Of a stretch of DNA of 39,246 nt, positions 22,954-32,696 are shown in pieces; the stretch's first letter is position 1; each line of letters opens with the position of its first letter. A program made the position numbers and the translations under genes. The DNA comes from Sedimentitalea sp042687825 (GTDB lineage Bacteria; Pseudomonadota; Alphaproteobacteria; Rhodobacterales; Rhodobacteraceae): NCBI RefSeq assembly GCF_042687825.1, contig NZ_JBHUQE010000024.1, forward strand, positions 1-39,246, given 5' to 3'. Below the pieces are notes generated by a model. The model saw only the letters and a program-made list of their open reading frames with translations, was not told the origin of the DNA and did no database searches.

Positions 22954-23015
22954 CCTGCAACGACCTTTCTGCGCGCGATGACCGGCGCACGCACCGGGTT
23001 GCGTCGATCCGGCGC

Positions 23016-24548
23016 CTAGAACAAGGCGATCAGCGCCGCGGCCAGAACCGCTCCGCCCAGGGCGCCGATCAGGCCCGACAGCAGAACCGGCCCCCAGGCC
23101 GACCGGCGCGGATTTTCCGGCTCGGTGGCCTGGCGGATCAGGGCGGCCTCGACCAGCCCGGGCAGGCGCGGGCCAAAGCGGGCCAGAACCCGCACGGTGC
23201 GCGACAGATCGCCGGCAATGGCGCGTGGGCCAATGGAATCCTTGATATAACCCTCGACCACCGGATGGGCGACGTCCCAGATATTGGTATGCGGATTCAG
23301 CGAACGCGCCACCCCCTCGACCACCACCATCGTGCGTTGCAAAAGGATCAGTTCGGTGCGGGTTTCCATGCCGAAGCGTTCGGTGACCTCGAACAGATAG
23401 CTCAGCAGCCGGCCCATCGAAATCTGCGTCGCATCCATGCCAAAGATCGGCTCGCCCACCGCGCGCAGCGCCCGGGCGAATTCGTCAACATCCTTGTCCG
23501 CGGGCACATAACCGGCCTCGAAATGCACCTCGGCGACGCGCGCATAGTCGCGGCGTATGAACCCGAACAGGATCTCGGCATAGACCCGGCGGGTATATTC
23601 GTCGATATGCCCCATGATCCCGAAATCATAGGCGATGATATCGCCGTTCTCGGCGACCTTGAGATTGCCCTGATGCATGTCGGCGTGAAAATAGCCGTCG
23701 CGCAGGGCGTGCAGCAGAAACAGCTTCAGAACCCGTTCCGACAGCAGGCGGCGGTCATGGCCGGCGGCGTCGATGGCGGCGTTGTCGCCCAGATTCACCC
23801 CGTCGGCCCAGCCCAGCGTCATCACCCGGCGTGCCGACAGGTTCCACAGGACCGGCGGCAACTGGAAACCTTCGTCGTTTTTGGTGTTGTCCGAATATTC
23901 GGACGCCGCCGCGCTTTCCAGCCGCAGATCCAGTTCGCCGCGCACCACGCCGTCGAAATGCTCGATCACATCCATCGGGCGCAACCGTCGCGCGCCCGGC
24001 GCGAACACATCCACGATTCTGGCGGCGAAATAGAAGGCATCGACATCCTTGCGAAAGGCCCGTTCGATGCCGGGGCGCAACACCTTGACGGCAACCTCCT
24101 GCCCGGTGTCGGCCAACCGCGCCTTGTGCACCTGAGCGATCGAGGCCGCGGCGATGGAATCGCTGAATTCCGAGAACATCTCGTCCACCGGCCGCCCCAG
24201 TTCGCGGGCCACCTCGGCCTTGGCCTCGGCCGTGGAAAACGGCGGCAGCTTGTCCTGCAAGACCCGCAGCTGATCCGCCAGGTCCTGCCCGACCACGTCC
24301 GGGCGGGTCGAAAGCACCTGCCCGAACTTGATATAGGCCGGGCCCAGCGCGGTCAGCGCCCGGGTCGCGGGCGGCATGTCCGGATCGCCCTTGTAGCCCA
24401 GCCACATGAACGGTTTGCCCAGCGCATGCGCCAGGACACGCAAGACGGGCGGGGCCTCGAAGGCGTCCAGAACCACGTTCATTGCGCCGGTGCGTTCCAG
24501 CGTGGCGCCCGTGCGGATCAGGCGGATGATATTGTGCGGCCCGCGCAT
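23016..24548 (-). CDS. ubiB: UbiB, atypical kinase-like protein of ubiquinone synthesis
   Basis: A 510-residue ABC1/ADCK/UbiB family protein. The KxGQ motif is in YIKFGQVLSTRPDV, the Ala-rich loop in SIAAASIAQVHKARL, the lysine strand in EVAVKVLRPGIERA, and the catalytic loop and metal motif in YFHADMHQGN and AYDFGIMGHID. The C-terminus has a hydrophobic pair of helices (LLSGLIGALGGAVLAAALI) that would anchor it in the membrane. It supports ubiquinone assembly, probably as an ATPase. It follows ubiE with a single-base gap, forming an operon. Confidence 0.96.
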   Translation of the reverse strand: MRGPHNIIRLIRTGATLERTGAMNVVLDAFEAPPVLRVLAHALGKPFMWLGYKGDPDMPPATRALTALGPAYIKFGQVLSTRPDVVGQDLADQLRVLQDKLPPFSTAEAKAEVARELGRPVDEMFSEFSDSIAAASIAQVHKARLADTGQEVAVKVLRPGIERAFRKDVDAFYFAARIVDVFAPGARRLRPMDVIEHFDGVVRGELDLRLESAAASEYSDNTKNDEGFQLPPVLWNLSARRVMTLGWADGVNLGDNAAIDAAGHDRRLLSERVLKLFLLHALRDGYFHADMHQGNLKVAENGDIIAYDFGIMGHIDEYTRRVYAEILFGFIRRDYARVAEVHFEAGYVPADKDVDEFARALRAVGEPIFGMDATQISMGRLLSYLFEVTERFGMETRTELILLQRTMVVVEGVARSLNPHTNIWDVAHPVVEGYIKDSIGPRAIAGDLSRTVRVLARFGPRLPGLVEAALIRQATEPENPRRSAWGPVLLSGLIGALGGAVLAAALIALF

Positions 24549-24549
24549 G

Positions 24550-25302
24550 TCAGAGTTTCCAGCCGGAATGCAGGGCGGCGATGCCCATGCTCAGGTTGCG
24601 GTATTTGGCATTGCCGAACCCGGCCTGCCGGACCATGTCCAGAAAGGTCTGCTGATCGGGAAAGTTGCGGATCGACTCGACCAGATACTGATAGCTGTCG
24701 CGATCGTTGGCGATCATCTGGCCCATGCGCGGGATCACGTTGAAACTGTAAAGGTCATAGAGCTTCTGCAGCCCGTCATTGGGCAACTGGCTGAATTCCA
24801 GCACCATCAGCCGGCCGCCGGGGCGCAGCACGCGAAACGCCTCGTTCAGTGCCTCCTGTGGGCGGGTCACGTTTCGGATGCCGAAACTGATCGTGTAGAC
24901 ATCAAAGCTGTTGTCGGCAAAGGGCAGCGCCATGGCGTCGCCGACGACCCAGTCCAGACTGTCGGCCATCTGTTCCGCCTCGGCGCGCTTGCGCCCCTCG
25001 ACCAGCATCGGTTCGGTCAGGTCCAGCACCGTGGCATGGCCCGCCCCGGCGCGTTTGAGAAACCGGAAAGAAATATCGCCGGTGCCACCGGCCACATCGA
25101 GCAGTTTCTGCCCCGGGCGCGGTGCCAGCCAGTCCATCATGGCGTCTTTCCACAGCCGGTGGATGCCGACGCTCATCACGTCGTTCATCACGTCATAGCG
25201 GGAGGCCACCGAGTTGAACACGCCCTGCACCCGCCCGGCCTTTTCGCCCTCGGGAATGGTCTGGGCCCCGAAATGGGTCGTTCTGTCTTTGCTCTGTACC
25301 AT
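24550..25302 (-). CDS. ubiE: demethylmenaquinone/2-polyprenyl-6-methoxy-benzoquinol methyltransferase
   Basis: A 250-residue class I SAM-dependent methyltransferase performing the C-methylation of ubiquinone synthesis. The SAM motif is LLDVAGGTGDISFRFL, and the UbiE signatures are YDVMNDVMSVGIHRLWKD and FGIRNVTRPQEALNEAFRVL. The length is normal. It is the first gene of a ubiE-ubiB unit and divergent from mutM, an arrangement conserved in alphaproteobacteria. Confidence 0.97.
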   Translation of the reverse strand: MVQSKDRTTHFGAQTIPEGEKAGRVQGVFNSVASRYDVMNDVMSVGIHRLWKDAMMDWLAPRPGQKLLDVAGGTGDISFRFLKRAGAGHATVLDLTEPMLVEGRKRAEAEQMADSLDWVVGDAMALPFADNSFDVYTISFGIRNVTRPQEALNEAFRVLRPGGRLMVLEFSQLPNDGLQKLYDLYSFNVIPRMGQMIANDRDSYQYLVESIRNFPDQQTFLDMVRQAGFGNAKYRNLSMGIAALHSGWKL

Positions 25303-25411
25303 CTGCGCCGTGCCACCCGGTTATGTCGCCTTGCCGTCCTGCCCCTGTTATAGGGGCTGCGGGGCAGGCACAATGCGGCCCCGTGGATCAACATGGATCA
25401 ACGAGGTCGGG

Positions 25412-26263
25412 ATGCCCGAATTGCCAGAGGTCGAAACAGTGCGCCGCGGACTGGCCCCGGTGCTGGAAGGCCAGCGCATCATCCGCGCCCAGGTCAACCG
25501 GCCCGATCTGCGCTGGCCCTTTCCGCGTGATATGGCTGACCGCCTGAGCGGACGGACCGTGCTGCGGCTGTGGCGGCGGTCGAAATACATTCTGGCGGAT
25601 CTCGACAGCGGCGAGACGCTGCTGGTGCATCTGGGCATGTCCGGCCGGATGACGGTGTCGGGCGATCCGCTGGGCCGGTTCCTGCATGATCATCCGGCGG
25701 CGCAGAAACACGACCATGTGGTGCTTCACATCGGCAATGGCGCGCGCATAACCTTTAACGATCCGCGCCGTTTCGGCGCCATGGATCTGATGCCAAGCGA
25801 CACGGCGTCCCGGCACAGGCTGCTGGCGGGGCTGGGGCCGGAACCGCTGGGCAATGATTTCCATGAACCCGGCCTGATCGACGCCTTTCACGGACGGATG
25901 TCGCCGGTAAAATCCGTGCTGCTGGATCAGAAGACCGTGGCCGGTCTGGGCAATATCTATGTCTGCGAAGCGCTGTTCCGCGCCCGCCTGTCACCGCGCC
26001 GCAAGGCCGGTCGAATCGCCGCGCCCCGGGTCGCCGAGCTGGTTCCGATCATCCGCCAGGTTCTGACCGAAGCGATTGCCGCGGGCGGCTCCTCGCTGCG
26101 CGATTTCCGCCAAACCGATGGCGAACTTGGCTATTTTCAGCATCGCTTTGACGTCTACGGGCGTGAGGATCAGGCCTGCCGGACGCCCCGTTGCCCCGCA
26201 ACGATCCGGCGCATCGTACAGTCGGGACGGTCGTCATTCTATTGTCCGCAATGCCAAAGATAG
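25412..26263 (+). CDS. mutM: formamidopyrimidine-DNA glycosylase
   Basis: A 283-residue Fpg/MutM. The mature N-terminus PELPEVETVRRGL carries the catalytic proline and E3. LLVHLGMSGRM and QKTVAGLGNIYVCEAL (H2TH) follow, and the C-terminal zinc finger is CRTPRCPATIRRIVQSGRSS ending CPQCQR. It excises 8-oxoguanine and nicks the strand. The start is fixed by the processed MPELPEVE; the open frame extends upstream but lacks homology. It is divergent from ubiE. Confidence 0.97.
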   Translation: MPELPEVETVRRGLAPVLEGQRIIRAQVNRPDLRWPFPRDMADRLSGRTVLRLWRRSKYILADLDSGETLLVHLGMSGRMTVSGDPLGRFLHDHPAAQKHDHVVLHIGNGARITFNDPRRFGAMDLMPSDTASRHRLLAGLGPEPLGNDFHEPGLIDAFHGRMSPVKSVLLDQKTVAGLGNIYVCEALFRARLSPRRKAGRIAAPRVAELVPIIRQVLTEAIAAGGSSLRDFRQTDGELGYFQHRFDVYGREDQACRTPRCPATIRRIVQSGRSSFYCPQCQR

Positions 26264-26328
26264 CTTGATCCGGTGTCCTTGCATGCTTAAGGAGTCGTGC
26301 CTGTACGGAACAACCGAAAGCACATCCC

Positions 26329-27105
26329 ATGGCCTTTGAGACGATCAACGTCGAAGTTACAGACCACGTTGCCCTGATCAAACTGAACCGCCCCGACGCC
26401 CTGAACGCGCTGAACTCTGTCCTGCTGGCCGAGCTGTGCCAGGCCCTGGTCGAGATCGACGCCAACGACAAGGCGCGCTGCATCGTGATCACCGGCTCGG
26501 AAAAGGCGTTTGCCGCCGGCGCGGACATCAAGGAAATGGCGTCCATGGGCTTTGGCGACGTGTTCTCGTTGAACTGGTTTGCCGACGCGACAGATCAGAT
26601 CATCCGGATTCGCAAGCCGATCATTGCCGCAGTGTCGGGATATGCACTGGGCGGCGGCTGCGAACTGGCGATGGCCTGCGATTTCATCATCGCCGCGGAC
26701 ACCGCCAAGTTCGGCCAGCCAGAGATCAATCTGGGCGTCATTGCCGGTCTTGGCGGCACCCAGCGTCTGACCCGCTCGGTCGGCAAGTCCAAATCGATGG
26801 ACATGAATCTTACGGGTCGTTTCATGACCGCCGAAGAAGCCGAACGCAGCGGTCTGGTCAGCCGGGTGGTTCCGGCCAAGAAGCTGATGGAAGAAGCCAT
26901 GAACGCCGCCCAGAAGATCGCGGAAAAATCGATCATCTCGGTCATGGCGGCCAAGGAGACTGTCAACCGCAGCTATGAAACCACCCTGTCCGAGGGCCTG
27001 CTGTTCGAACGCCGGGTGTTTCACTCGATGTTCGCCACCGAGGATCAGAAAGAGGGCATGGCGGCCTTTCTGGAAAAGCGCACGCCGCAGTTCCGCGACA
27101 AGTAA
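26329..27105 (+). CDS. enoyl-CoA hydratase
   Basis: A 258-residue crotonase-fold enzyme that hydrates 2-enoyl-CoA in fatty-acid or amino-acid breakdown. The oxyanion-hole loops KAFAAGADIKEMA and GYALGGGCELAMACD, and the region GQPEINLGVIAGLGGTQRL with the catalytic glutamate, match the classic short-chain hydratase. It is located upstream of rpsT and dnaA, as commonly seen in Rhodobacteraceae. It starts 65 bases after mutM. Confidence 0.94.
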   Translation: MAFETINVEVTDHVALIKLNRPDALNALNSVLLAELCQALVEIDANDKARCIVITGSEKAFAAGADIKEMASMGFGDVFSLNWFADATDQIIRIRKPIIAAVSGYALGGGCELAMACDFIIAADTAKFGQPEINLGVIAGLGGTQRLTRSVGKSKSMDMNLTGRFMTAEEAERSGLVSRVVPAKKLMEEAMNAAQKIAEKSIISVMAAKETVNRSYETTLSEGLLFERRVFHSMFATEDQKEGMAAFLEKRTPQFRDK

Positions 27106-27138
27106 ATATCGGGCCGCGCGCGCGCATCAAGCGGCGGT

Positions 27139-27164
27139 CAGTTTCCGGTTGGCAAAGCCCGGAA
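27139..27164. terminator. hairpin after the enoyl-CoA hydratase gene
   Basis: GTTTCCGG (27139-27146) and CCGGAAAC (27157-27164) form a perfect 8-bp stem with a 10-base loop. No T run follows (TTGACT instead), so it may be a weak terminator or may mark the rpsT promoter region. Confidence 0.4.
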
Positions 27165-27296
27165 ACTTGACTAGTAAGCGCCGCTATACATGCGCGTGCG
27201 GCCCGCTCAGGTCAGAATCATACCGATGAATCCGCCTTTCTGTCGGGTTGGACGTTGCGCTGAAAACGAACACGACTTGAACAAAGGTTAGATGAC

Positions 27297-27560
27297 ATGG
27301 CCAATTCGCCGCAATCCAAGAAACGTGCCCGCCAGAACCAGGCGCGGTTTGCCGTCAACAAGGCGCGCCGCTCGCGCATCCGCACTCATCTGCGCAAGGT
27401 CGAGGAAGCCATCGCCTCGGGCGACAAGGACCTGGCCGCTACCGCCCTGCGCGAAGCCCAGCCGGAACTGATGCGCGGCGTGTCCAAGGGCGTGTTCCAC
27501 AAGAACACCGCAGCCCGCAAGATGTCGCGCCTGTCCGCCCGTGTCAAAGCTCTGGGCTGA
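27297..27560 (+). CDS. rpsT: 30S ribosomal protein S20
   Basis: An 87-residue, strongly basic protein beginning MANSPQSKKRARQNQARF, with the characteristic RSRIRTHLRKVEEAI and FHKNTAARKMSRLSARVKAL. It binds 16S rRNA early in small-subunit assembly. It is single-gene, with its own 190-base leader region upstream and a strong terminator downstream. Confidence 0.98.
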   Translation: MANSPQSKKRARQNQARFAVNKARRSRIRTHLRKVEEAIASGDKDLAATALREAQPELMRGVSKGVFHKNTAARKMSRLSARVKALG

Positions 27561-27596
27561 GTAGCGATACCGTCGCGGTTGAAACCCTAGATTCGG

Positions 27597-27626
27597 AAAG
27601 GCGTTGCTTGGGCAGCGCCTTTTTTG
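27597..27626 (+). terminator. rho-independent terminator of rpsT
   Basis: AAAGGCGTTGC (27597-27607) pairs with GCAGCGCCTTT (27612-27622), 11 bp with one G-T wobble and a TTGG loop, followed by a run of T. It begins 37 bases after the rpsT stop. Confidence 0.88.
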
Positions 27627-28150
27627 ATTCATCTAAAGGTTGTATTTTGCATCGTGCATTTATCGCCAAAGGAGTGTGGCTTTTTGGCCCTCGAACAGAT
27701 TCTTTGCGCCCAATCCCTGAGTCAACACCAGAGTTTCGTTGCCGCTCGGCCTTCGGAATTGCTACCACTGTTCCAGCGATTCACTTGCTTGGGGGGACAG
27801 GCCGCTATCGAACGAATCCGAAGGGCATAGGGTTCTTACGATAGCGATTGTTGGACGGTCCGGCTGCCAAACCGACTGTTCCAGCCTGCTGCACCGACCG
27901 GCTACTCACCGGTTCGCGGCCCTGTCATACATGAGTGTGCAACGGAATATAGTCAGTTTGGGATCCTGTCGGGATGCCTGCAAACTTGGCCAATACCTTC
28001 ACTGCGGCGCTTGGGACAATGCGCCGACGGTGCCGGCCGGTTCGGCTGGTGCGCCCTGATGACGTGCGACGTGAGTCCTGCCGGAATCTGCTCCGGTTTA
28101 TGGAAAGGGACAGGCCGGAGGGTCTGATAATGGGATGCGTGAGGCGCTGC
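27627..28150. other. intergenic region upstream of dnaA
   Basis: About 520 bases with no recognisable gene; any short open frame here lacks homology. No TTATCCACA-type DnaA box was seen on either strand by eye, so there is no support for an origin here. It should hold the dnaA promoter, but no confident boxes were identified. Confidence 0.5.
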
Positions 28151-29539
28151 ATGACACAAGAAAAATGGGGTCAACTCAGACAACGGCTGCGAAAGACGGT
28201 CGGGCAAAACAATTACACCACCTGGATCGAGCCGCTGGAATTCGCTCAACTGCAGGATGGCGTTGTGGTTTTCAACGTTCCGACGAATTTCATGGGAAAT
28301 TACGTCAGCCAGAATTTCGCCGACCTGATCCTCTATGAACTGAACACAGCCGGCGAAACCGTACAGCGTGTGGCCTTTAAGGTCGCCGCCAACACACCCG
28401 CCCGTCCGCGGCCCCGGGTTATCGCCCAGGAAGCCCCGCCCGAGTCCGCGATGGATGATGCCGCTTCGACAACGGTTGCCACGGCCTCTATCGACACGAT
28501 GCAGGCGGCACCGCTGGATCCGCGGTTCACGTTTGACCGATTTGTCGTCGGCAAACCGAACGAACTGGCGCATGCCGCCGCGCGCCGCGTCAGCGAGGGC
28601 GGCCCGGTCACCTTCAACCCGCTGGTTCTGTATGGCGGCGTCGGCCTCGGCAAGACCCACCTGATGCATGCCATCGCCTGGGAGTTGAAAGCCCGCAAGC
28701 CGGAACTGAACGTGCTGTATCTGTCGGCCGAACAGTTCATGTACCGTTTTGTGCAAGCGTTGCGCGAACGCAAGATGATGGACTTCAAGGTGATGTTCCG
28801 ATCGGTCGACGTGCTGATGGTGGATGACGTGCAATTCATCGCCGGCAAGGACAGCACGCAGGAAGAGTTCTTTCATACCTTCAACGCGCTGGTGGACCAG
28901 AACAAACAGATCATCATTTCGGCCGACCGGGCGCCGGGCGAGATCAAGGATCTCGAGGATCGGGTGAAATCGCGCCTGCAATGCGGTCTGGTGGTCGATC
29001 TGCACCCGACCGACTATGAATTGCGCTTGGGGATCCTGCAGACCAAGGTCAAACAGTATCGCGAAAGCCATGCCGACCTGCAGATCGCCGATGGAGTCGT
29101 GGAATTCCTGGCACAGCGGATCTCGACCAATGTGCGGGTTCTCGAAGGCGCGTTGACCCGGCTGTTCGCGGTCGCTTCGCTGGTCGGACGTCCGATCGAC
29201 ATGGAGCTGACCCAGGATTGCCTGTCGGACGTGCTGCGCGCCAGCGAACGCAAGATCACCGTCGAAGAGATTCAGCGCAAGGTGTCGGACTATTACAATA
29301 TCCGCCTGTCCGACATCATCGGACCAAAGCGCCTGCGGTCCTTTGCCCGCCCGCGTCAGGTCGCGATGTACCTGTCCAAGCAGCTGACCAGCCGCAGCCT
29401 GCCCGAGATCGGCCGCCGCTTTGGCGGGCGCGACCACACCACGGTGATGCACGGGGTCAAACGCATCGAAGAACTGAAGACGACAGACGGGCAGATCGCC
29501 GAAGACGTCGAGATGCTGCGTCGCGCGCTCGAGGCGTGA
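28151..29539 (+). CDS. dnaA: chromosomal replication initiator DnaA
   Basis: A 462-residue AAA+ initiator. Domain I starts MTQEKWGQLRQRLRKTVGQN, Walker A is GGVGLGKTHLMHAI, Walker B is VLMVDDVQFIAGK, and the domain IV DNA-binding signature is GGRDHTTVMHGVKRI. A GAGG ribosome site lies about 7 nt before this ATG. The open frame runs 59 codons further upstream, but those codons lack homology. It opens oriC for replication. dnaN and recF follow on the same strand. Confidence 0.98.
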   Translation: MTQEKWGQLRQRLRKTVGQNNYTTWIEPLEFAQLQDGVVVFNVPTNFMGNYVSQNFADLILYELNTAGETVQRVAFKVAANTPARPRPRVIAQEAPPESAMDDAASTTVATASIDTMQAAPLDPRFTFDRFVVGKPNELAHAAARRVSEGGPVTFNPLVLYGGVGLGKTHLMHAIAWELKARKPELNVLYLSAEQFMYRFVQALRERKMMDFKVMFRSVDVLMVDDVQFIAGKDSTQEEFFHTFNALVDQNKQIIISADRAPGEIKDLEDRVKSRLQCGLVVDLHPTDYELRLGILQTKVKQYRESHADLQIADGVVEFLAQRISTNVRVLEGALTRLFAVASLVGRPIDMELTQDCLSDVLRASERKITVEEIQRKVSDYYNIRLSDIIGPKRLRSFARPRQVAMYLSKQLTSRSLPEIGRRFGGRDHTTVMHGVKRIEELKTTDGQIAEDVEMLRRALEA

Positions 29540-29592
29540 CCTGAGCATCGCCGGCCGGGCCATTCGCGGGGCGTCGCCGCCCGCAAACAGGA

Positions 29593-29616
29593 CCAGAGCG
29601 TGATGCCGCGCTCTGG
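29593..29616 (+). terminator. hairpin downstream of dnaA
   Basis: CCAGAGCG (29593-29600) and CGCTCTGG (29609-29616) form a perfect 8-bp stem with an 8-base loop, 54 bases after the dnaA stop. There is no T tract, so it is at best a weak or factor-dependent terminator separating dnaA from dnaN. Confidence 0.45.
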
Positions 29617-29800
29617 TTGCGGGTTCAGGTGGCCGGATCGCTCACCCCCGGCGAATTGCCGACATGCCATACCCGTATAACGCAATTCCGGCGGCCCCTT
29701 GACGCCCGAATCATTCCGGCGGAAGACTTCACAAAAAACTTGTGCTGCCGGGGTGAACGGTTAGTTTGCCCTTCCCGGCCCCAACAGAGGATCGAAGGAA

Positions 29801-30919
29801 ATGAAGTTCAGCATCGAACGCGGCGCGCTCTTGAAAGCCGTTTCTCAGGCGCAATCCGTCGTGGAACGGCGCAACACGATCCCGATCCTCGCCAATGTCC
29901 TGATCGAAGCCGAGGGCGACCAGGTCCAGTTCCGCGCCACCGACCTGGATATCGAGGTGGTCGACAAGGCCCCGGCCCAGGTCGAGCGCGCCGGCGCCAC
30001 CACGGTGGCCGCCACGACCCTGCACGAGATCGTACGCAAACTGCCCGACGGTGCGCTGGTCACGCTGACCGCGGACAGTGCCGCGGGCCGGTTGACCGTC
30101 GAGGCGGGGCGCTCGAACTTTTCTCTGGCGACACTGCCGCGCGAGGATTTCCCGGTCATGGCGACCTCGGAATACGACACCAATTTCTCGGCCCCCTCTG
30201 CTGCGCTGCGACGGCTGTTTGACAAGTCCAAATTCGCCATTTCGACCGAAGAGACCCGGTATTACCTGAATGGCGTCTACTTGCATGTAGCCGATGCAGA
30301 TGGCGGCCGCATCCTGCGCTGTGTGGCCACTGACGGGCACCGCCTGGCGCGCATTGACGCCGATCTGCCGGACGGCGCCGCCGAGATGCCCGGCGTCATC
30401 GTGCCGCGCAAGACCGTGGGCGAACTGCGCAAGCTGCTGGAAGACGACGATGTGGCCATTGCCGTGTCGGTCAGCGAGACCAAGATCCGCTTTGCCACGC
30501 CCGATATCATGCTGACATCCAAGGTGATCGACGGCACGTTTCCGGATTACACCCGGGTCATCCCGCAGGGAAACACCCGCCGGCTTGAGGTCGATGCCGC
30601 CGAATTCGCCCAGGCGGTGGACCGGGTCGCCACGGTCTCGTCGGAACGCTCGCGCGCGGTCAAGCTGCAACTGGACGAGGACCGGCTGGTGCTGTCGGTC
30701 AACGCACCCGACAGTGGTGCCGCCGAAGAGGAACTGGCCGTGGCCTATGGCGACGAGCGGCTGGAAATCGGGTTCAACGCGAAATACCTGCTGGAAATCG
30801 CCAGCCAGGTAGACCGGGAAAACGCGGTCTTCATGTTCAATTCCTCGGGCGATCCAACCCTGATGCGTGAAGGCAACGACCAGAGCGCGGTCTATGTCGT
30901 CATGCCGATGCGCGTCTGA
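29801..30919 (+). CDS. dnaN: DNA polymerase III beta subunit (sliding clamp)
   Basis: A 372-residue three-domain clamp of normal length. MKFSIERGALLKAVSQAQSV, then RNTIPILANVLIEA, FSLATLPREDFPVM and the C-terminal YVVMPMRV (the hydrophobic-pocket end) are diagnostic. It encircles DNA and tethers the polymerase. It lies 261 bases after dnaA, so it probably has its own promoter, and is 59 bases before recF. Confidence 0.98.
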   Translation: MKFSIERGALLKAVSQAQSVVERRNTIPILANVLIEAEGDQVQFRATDLDIEVVDKAPAQVERAGATTVAATTLHEIVRKLPDGALVTLTADSAAGRLTVEAGRSNFSLATLPREDFPVMATSEYDTNFSAPSAALRRLFDKSKFAISTEETRYYLNGVYLHVADADGGRILRCVATDGHRLARIDADLPDGAAEMPGVIVPRKTVGELRKLLEDDDVAIAVSVSETKIRFATPDIMLTSKVIDGTFPDYTRVIPQGNTRRLEVDAAEFAQAVDRVATVSSERSRAVKLQLDEDRLVLSVNAPDSGAAEEELAVAYGDERLEIGFNAKYLLEIASQVDRENAVFMFNSSGDPTLMREGNDQSAVYVVMPMRV

Positions 30920-30978
30920 CCCGCGCTGGACGGAATGACACGGAGCGCCTGCGATCCGATCGGAAAGATGCGGCGGGC

Positions 30979-32079
30979 ATGTCTCTGGCCCTGACGCAAC
31001 TGACGCTGTCACATTTCCGCTCGCACAAGGCCGCGCGTCTGCGCACGGACGCCCGTCCGGTGGCGATCCACGGCCCCAACGGCGCGGGCAAGACCAACAT
31101 TCTCGAAGCGGTGTCGCTGTTGTCGCCCGGTCGCGGGCTGCGCCGTGCCAGCGCCGCAGAAATGGCCCTCCGACCCGAGGCGCTGGGCTGGAAGGTCACA
31201 GCGACGCTGACAGCGGCAGGGCGGCCGCACGAGATCGAGACATGGTCCGAGACCGGCGCGGCGCGCCAAGTGCGCATCGACAGCAAGCCGGCCAGCCAGA
31301 TGGCCTTGGGGCGCATAGCGCGGATACTATGGCTGATCCCGGCGATGGACCGGCTGTGGATCGAGGGGCCGGACGGTCGCCGGCGGTTTCTGGACCGAAT
31401 GGCGCTCAGCTTTGTCCCCGCCCATGCCGAGGCCGCGCTGGCCTATGAAAGGGCCATGCGCGAGCGCAATCGCCTGCTCAGGGATCGGGTGCGCGACGCA
31501 GCCTGGTACGGTGCGCTCGAGGCGCAGATGGCCGAGGCCGGCCACCAATTGCACCAGAACCGCTGCGCCGCGCTGGGCCTGCTGGCCGCTGCACAGGATC
31601 AAGCCGAAACCGCGTTTCCGGCAGCGGAGCTGGACCTGGTTCAGACCGAAGGCGAGATGCCCGACAGCGCCGAGGATCTGCGCGAAGCTCTGGCCGAAAG
31701 CCGGTTTCGCGATCTGGCCGCCGGGCGCACGCTGGTCGGGCCGCACCGGGCCGATCTCTACGCCGTCTATGCCGCCAAGGGCGCACCGGCCCGCGACTGT
31801 TCCACTGGCGAGCAAAAGGCCTTGCTGGTGTCGCTGATCCTGGCCAATGCGCGAGCCCTGTCGGCACAGCTGGGCACGCCGCCGATCCTGCTGCTGGACG
31901 AGGTCGCCGCCCATCTGGATGCCCGGCGCCGTGCCGCCCTTTACGACGAGATCTGCGGGTTCGGCGCGCAGGCCTGGATGACCGGAACCGGCCCCGAACT
32001 GTTTTCCGAACTGGGCGAGCGGGCACAGATGCTGCACGTCACAGAAACCGATGGCGTGTCGCACGTGGCGGCGGAATGA
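30979..32079 (+). CDS. recF: DNA replication/repair protein RecF
   Basis: A 366-residue SMC-like ATPase that helps load RecA at gaps. Walker A is IHGPNGAGKTNILEAV, the ABC-type signature is STGEQKALLVSLILA, and Walker B is ILLLDEVAAHLDARRR. It ends with an ATGA overlap into the LysE-family gene, indicating co-translation. It has the standard position after dnaN. Confidence 0.96.
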   Translation: MSLALTQLTLSHFRSHKAARLRTDARPVAIHGPNGAGKTNILEAVSLLSPGRGLRRASAAEMALRPEALGWKVTATLTAAGRPHEIETWSETGAARQVRIDSKPASQMALGRIARILWLIPAMDRLWIEGPDGRRRFLDRMALSFVPAHAEAALAYERAMRERNRLLRDRVRDAAWYGALEAQMAEAGHQLHQNRCAALGLLAAAQDQAETAFPAAELDLVQTEGEMPDSAEDLREALAESRFRDLAAGRTLVGPHRADLYAVYAAKGAPARDCSTGEQKALLVSLILANARALSAQLGTPPILLLDEVAAHLDARRRAALYDEICGFGAQAWMTGTGPELFSELGERAQMLHVTETDGVSHVAAE

Positions 32080-32696
32080 CCATCTCGGGGTTCGATCTGC
32101 TGTTCTATGCCGGGGCGGTGTTCATCCTGTTCCTGACCCCCGGCCCGGTGTGGATGGCGGTGATCGCGCGGGCAATGTCCGGCGGCATTGCTGCGGCTTG
32201 GCCCCTGACGCTGGGCGTCGTTGTCGGCGACATGTTGTGGCCGGTTCTGGCCATTCTGGGGGTCGGCTGGGTGGTCACCGAATTCGCCGCCCTGACGACG
32301 GTACTGAAGTTCGGCGCGGCCGCGATGTTCGTGATCCTCGGGTCTCTGACCATCCGGCATGCCGACCGCGCCATCGGCACCGAAACCCGCCTGACCCGTC
32401 CTGGCATGTGGGCCGGTTTCGCCGCCGGTGTGGCGGTGATCCTGGGCAATCCCAAGGCGGTGCTGTTCTACATGGGGGTTCTGCCGGGCTTCTTCGACCT
32501 GCGCGCGCTGACCGGTTGGGACATCGCGGCCATCGTGGTCGTTTCGCAGATGGTTCCGCTGACCGGAAACATGCTGCTGGCCGTTCTGGTGGTCCGGTTG
32601 CGGGCGGTTCTGGCCACCCCGCACGCCGTGCGCCGGACCAATCTGACCGCCGGGTTCCTGCTGATTTGTGTCGGTCTGATCATCGCCGTTACCTGA
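32076..32696 (+). CDS. LysE-family translocator
   Basis: A 206-residue inner-membrane exporter of the LysE/RhtB family with about six membrane helices. FLTPGPVWMAVIARAMSGG carries the conserved PGP motif of the first helices, and AVILGNPKAVLFYMGVLPGF the second conserved loop. It would export amino acids or related small molecules; the substrate is not predictable. Its ATG overlaps the recF stop by four bases, and gyrB follows 77 bases later, so a transporter is embedded in the replication operon. Confidence 0.92.
   Translation: MTISGFDLLFYAGAVFILFLTPGPVWMAVIARAMSGGIAAAWPLTLGVVVGDMLWPVLAILGVGWVVTEFAALTTVLKFGAAAMFVILGSLTIRHADRAIGTETRLTRPGMWAGFAAGVAVILGNPKAVLFYMGVLPGFFDLRALTGWDIAAIVVVSQMVPLTGNMLLAVLVVRLRAVLATPHAVRRTNLTAGFLLICVGLIIAVT

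Noticed and set aside
27165..27188. TTGACT and TATACA upstream of rpsT as its promoter
   Set aside because: The spacing is 12 bases, too short for a standard promoter; not reported as a feature.
27561..28150. Possible chromosomal origin next to dnaA
   Set aside because: No TTATCCACA-like DnaA boxes or AT-rich unwinding region were seen by eye, and many alphaproteobacteria have oriC elsewhere.
27953..29563. A 536-codon open frame antisense to dnaA, and similar long frames antisense to ubiB and recF
   Set aside because: High-GC codon bias leaves the opposite strand open. The proteins are unrecognisable, and the sense genes have full catalytic motifs.
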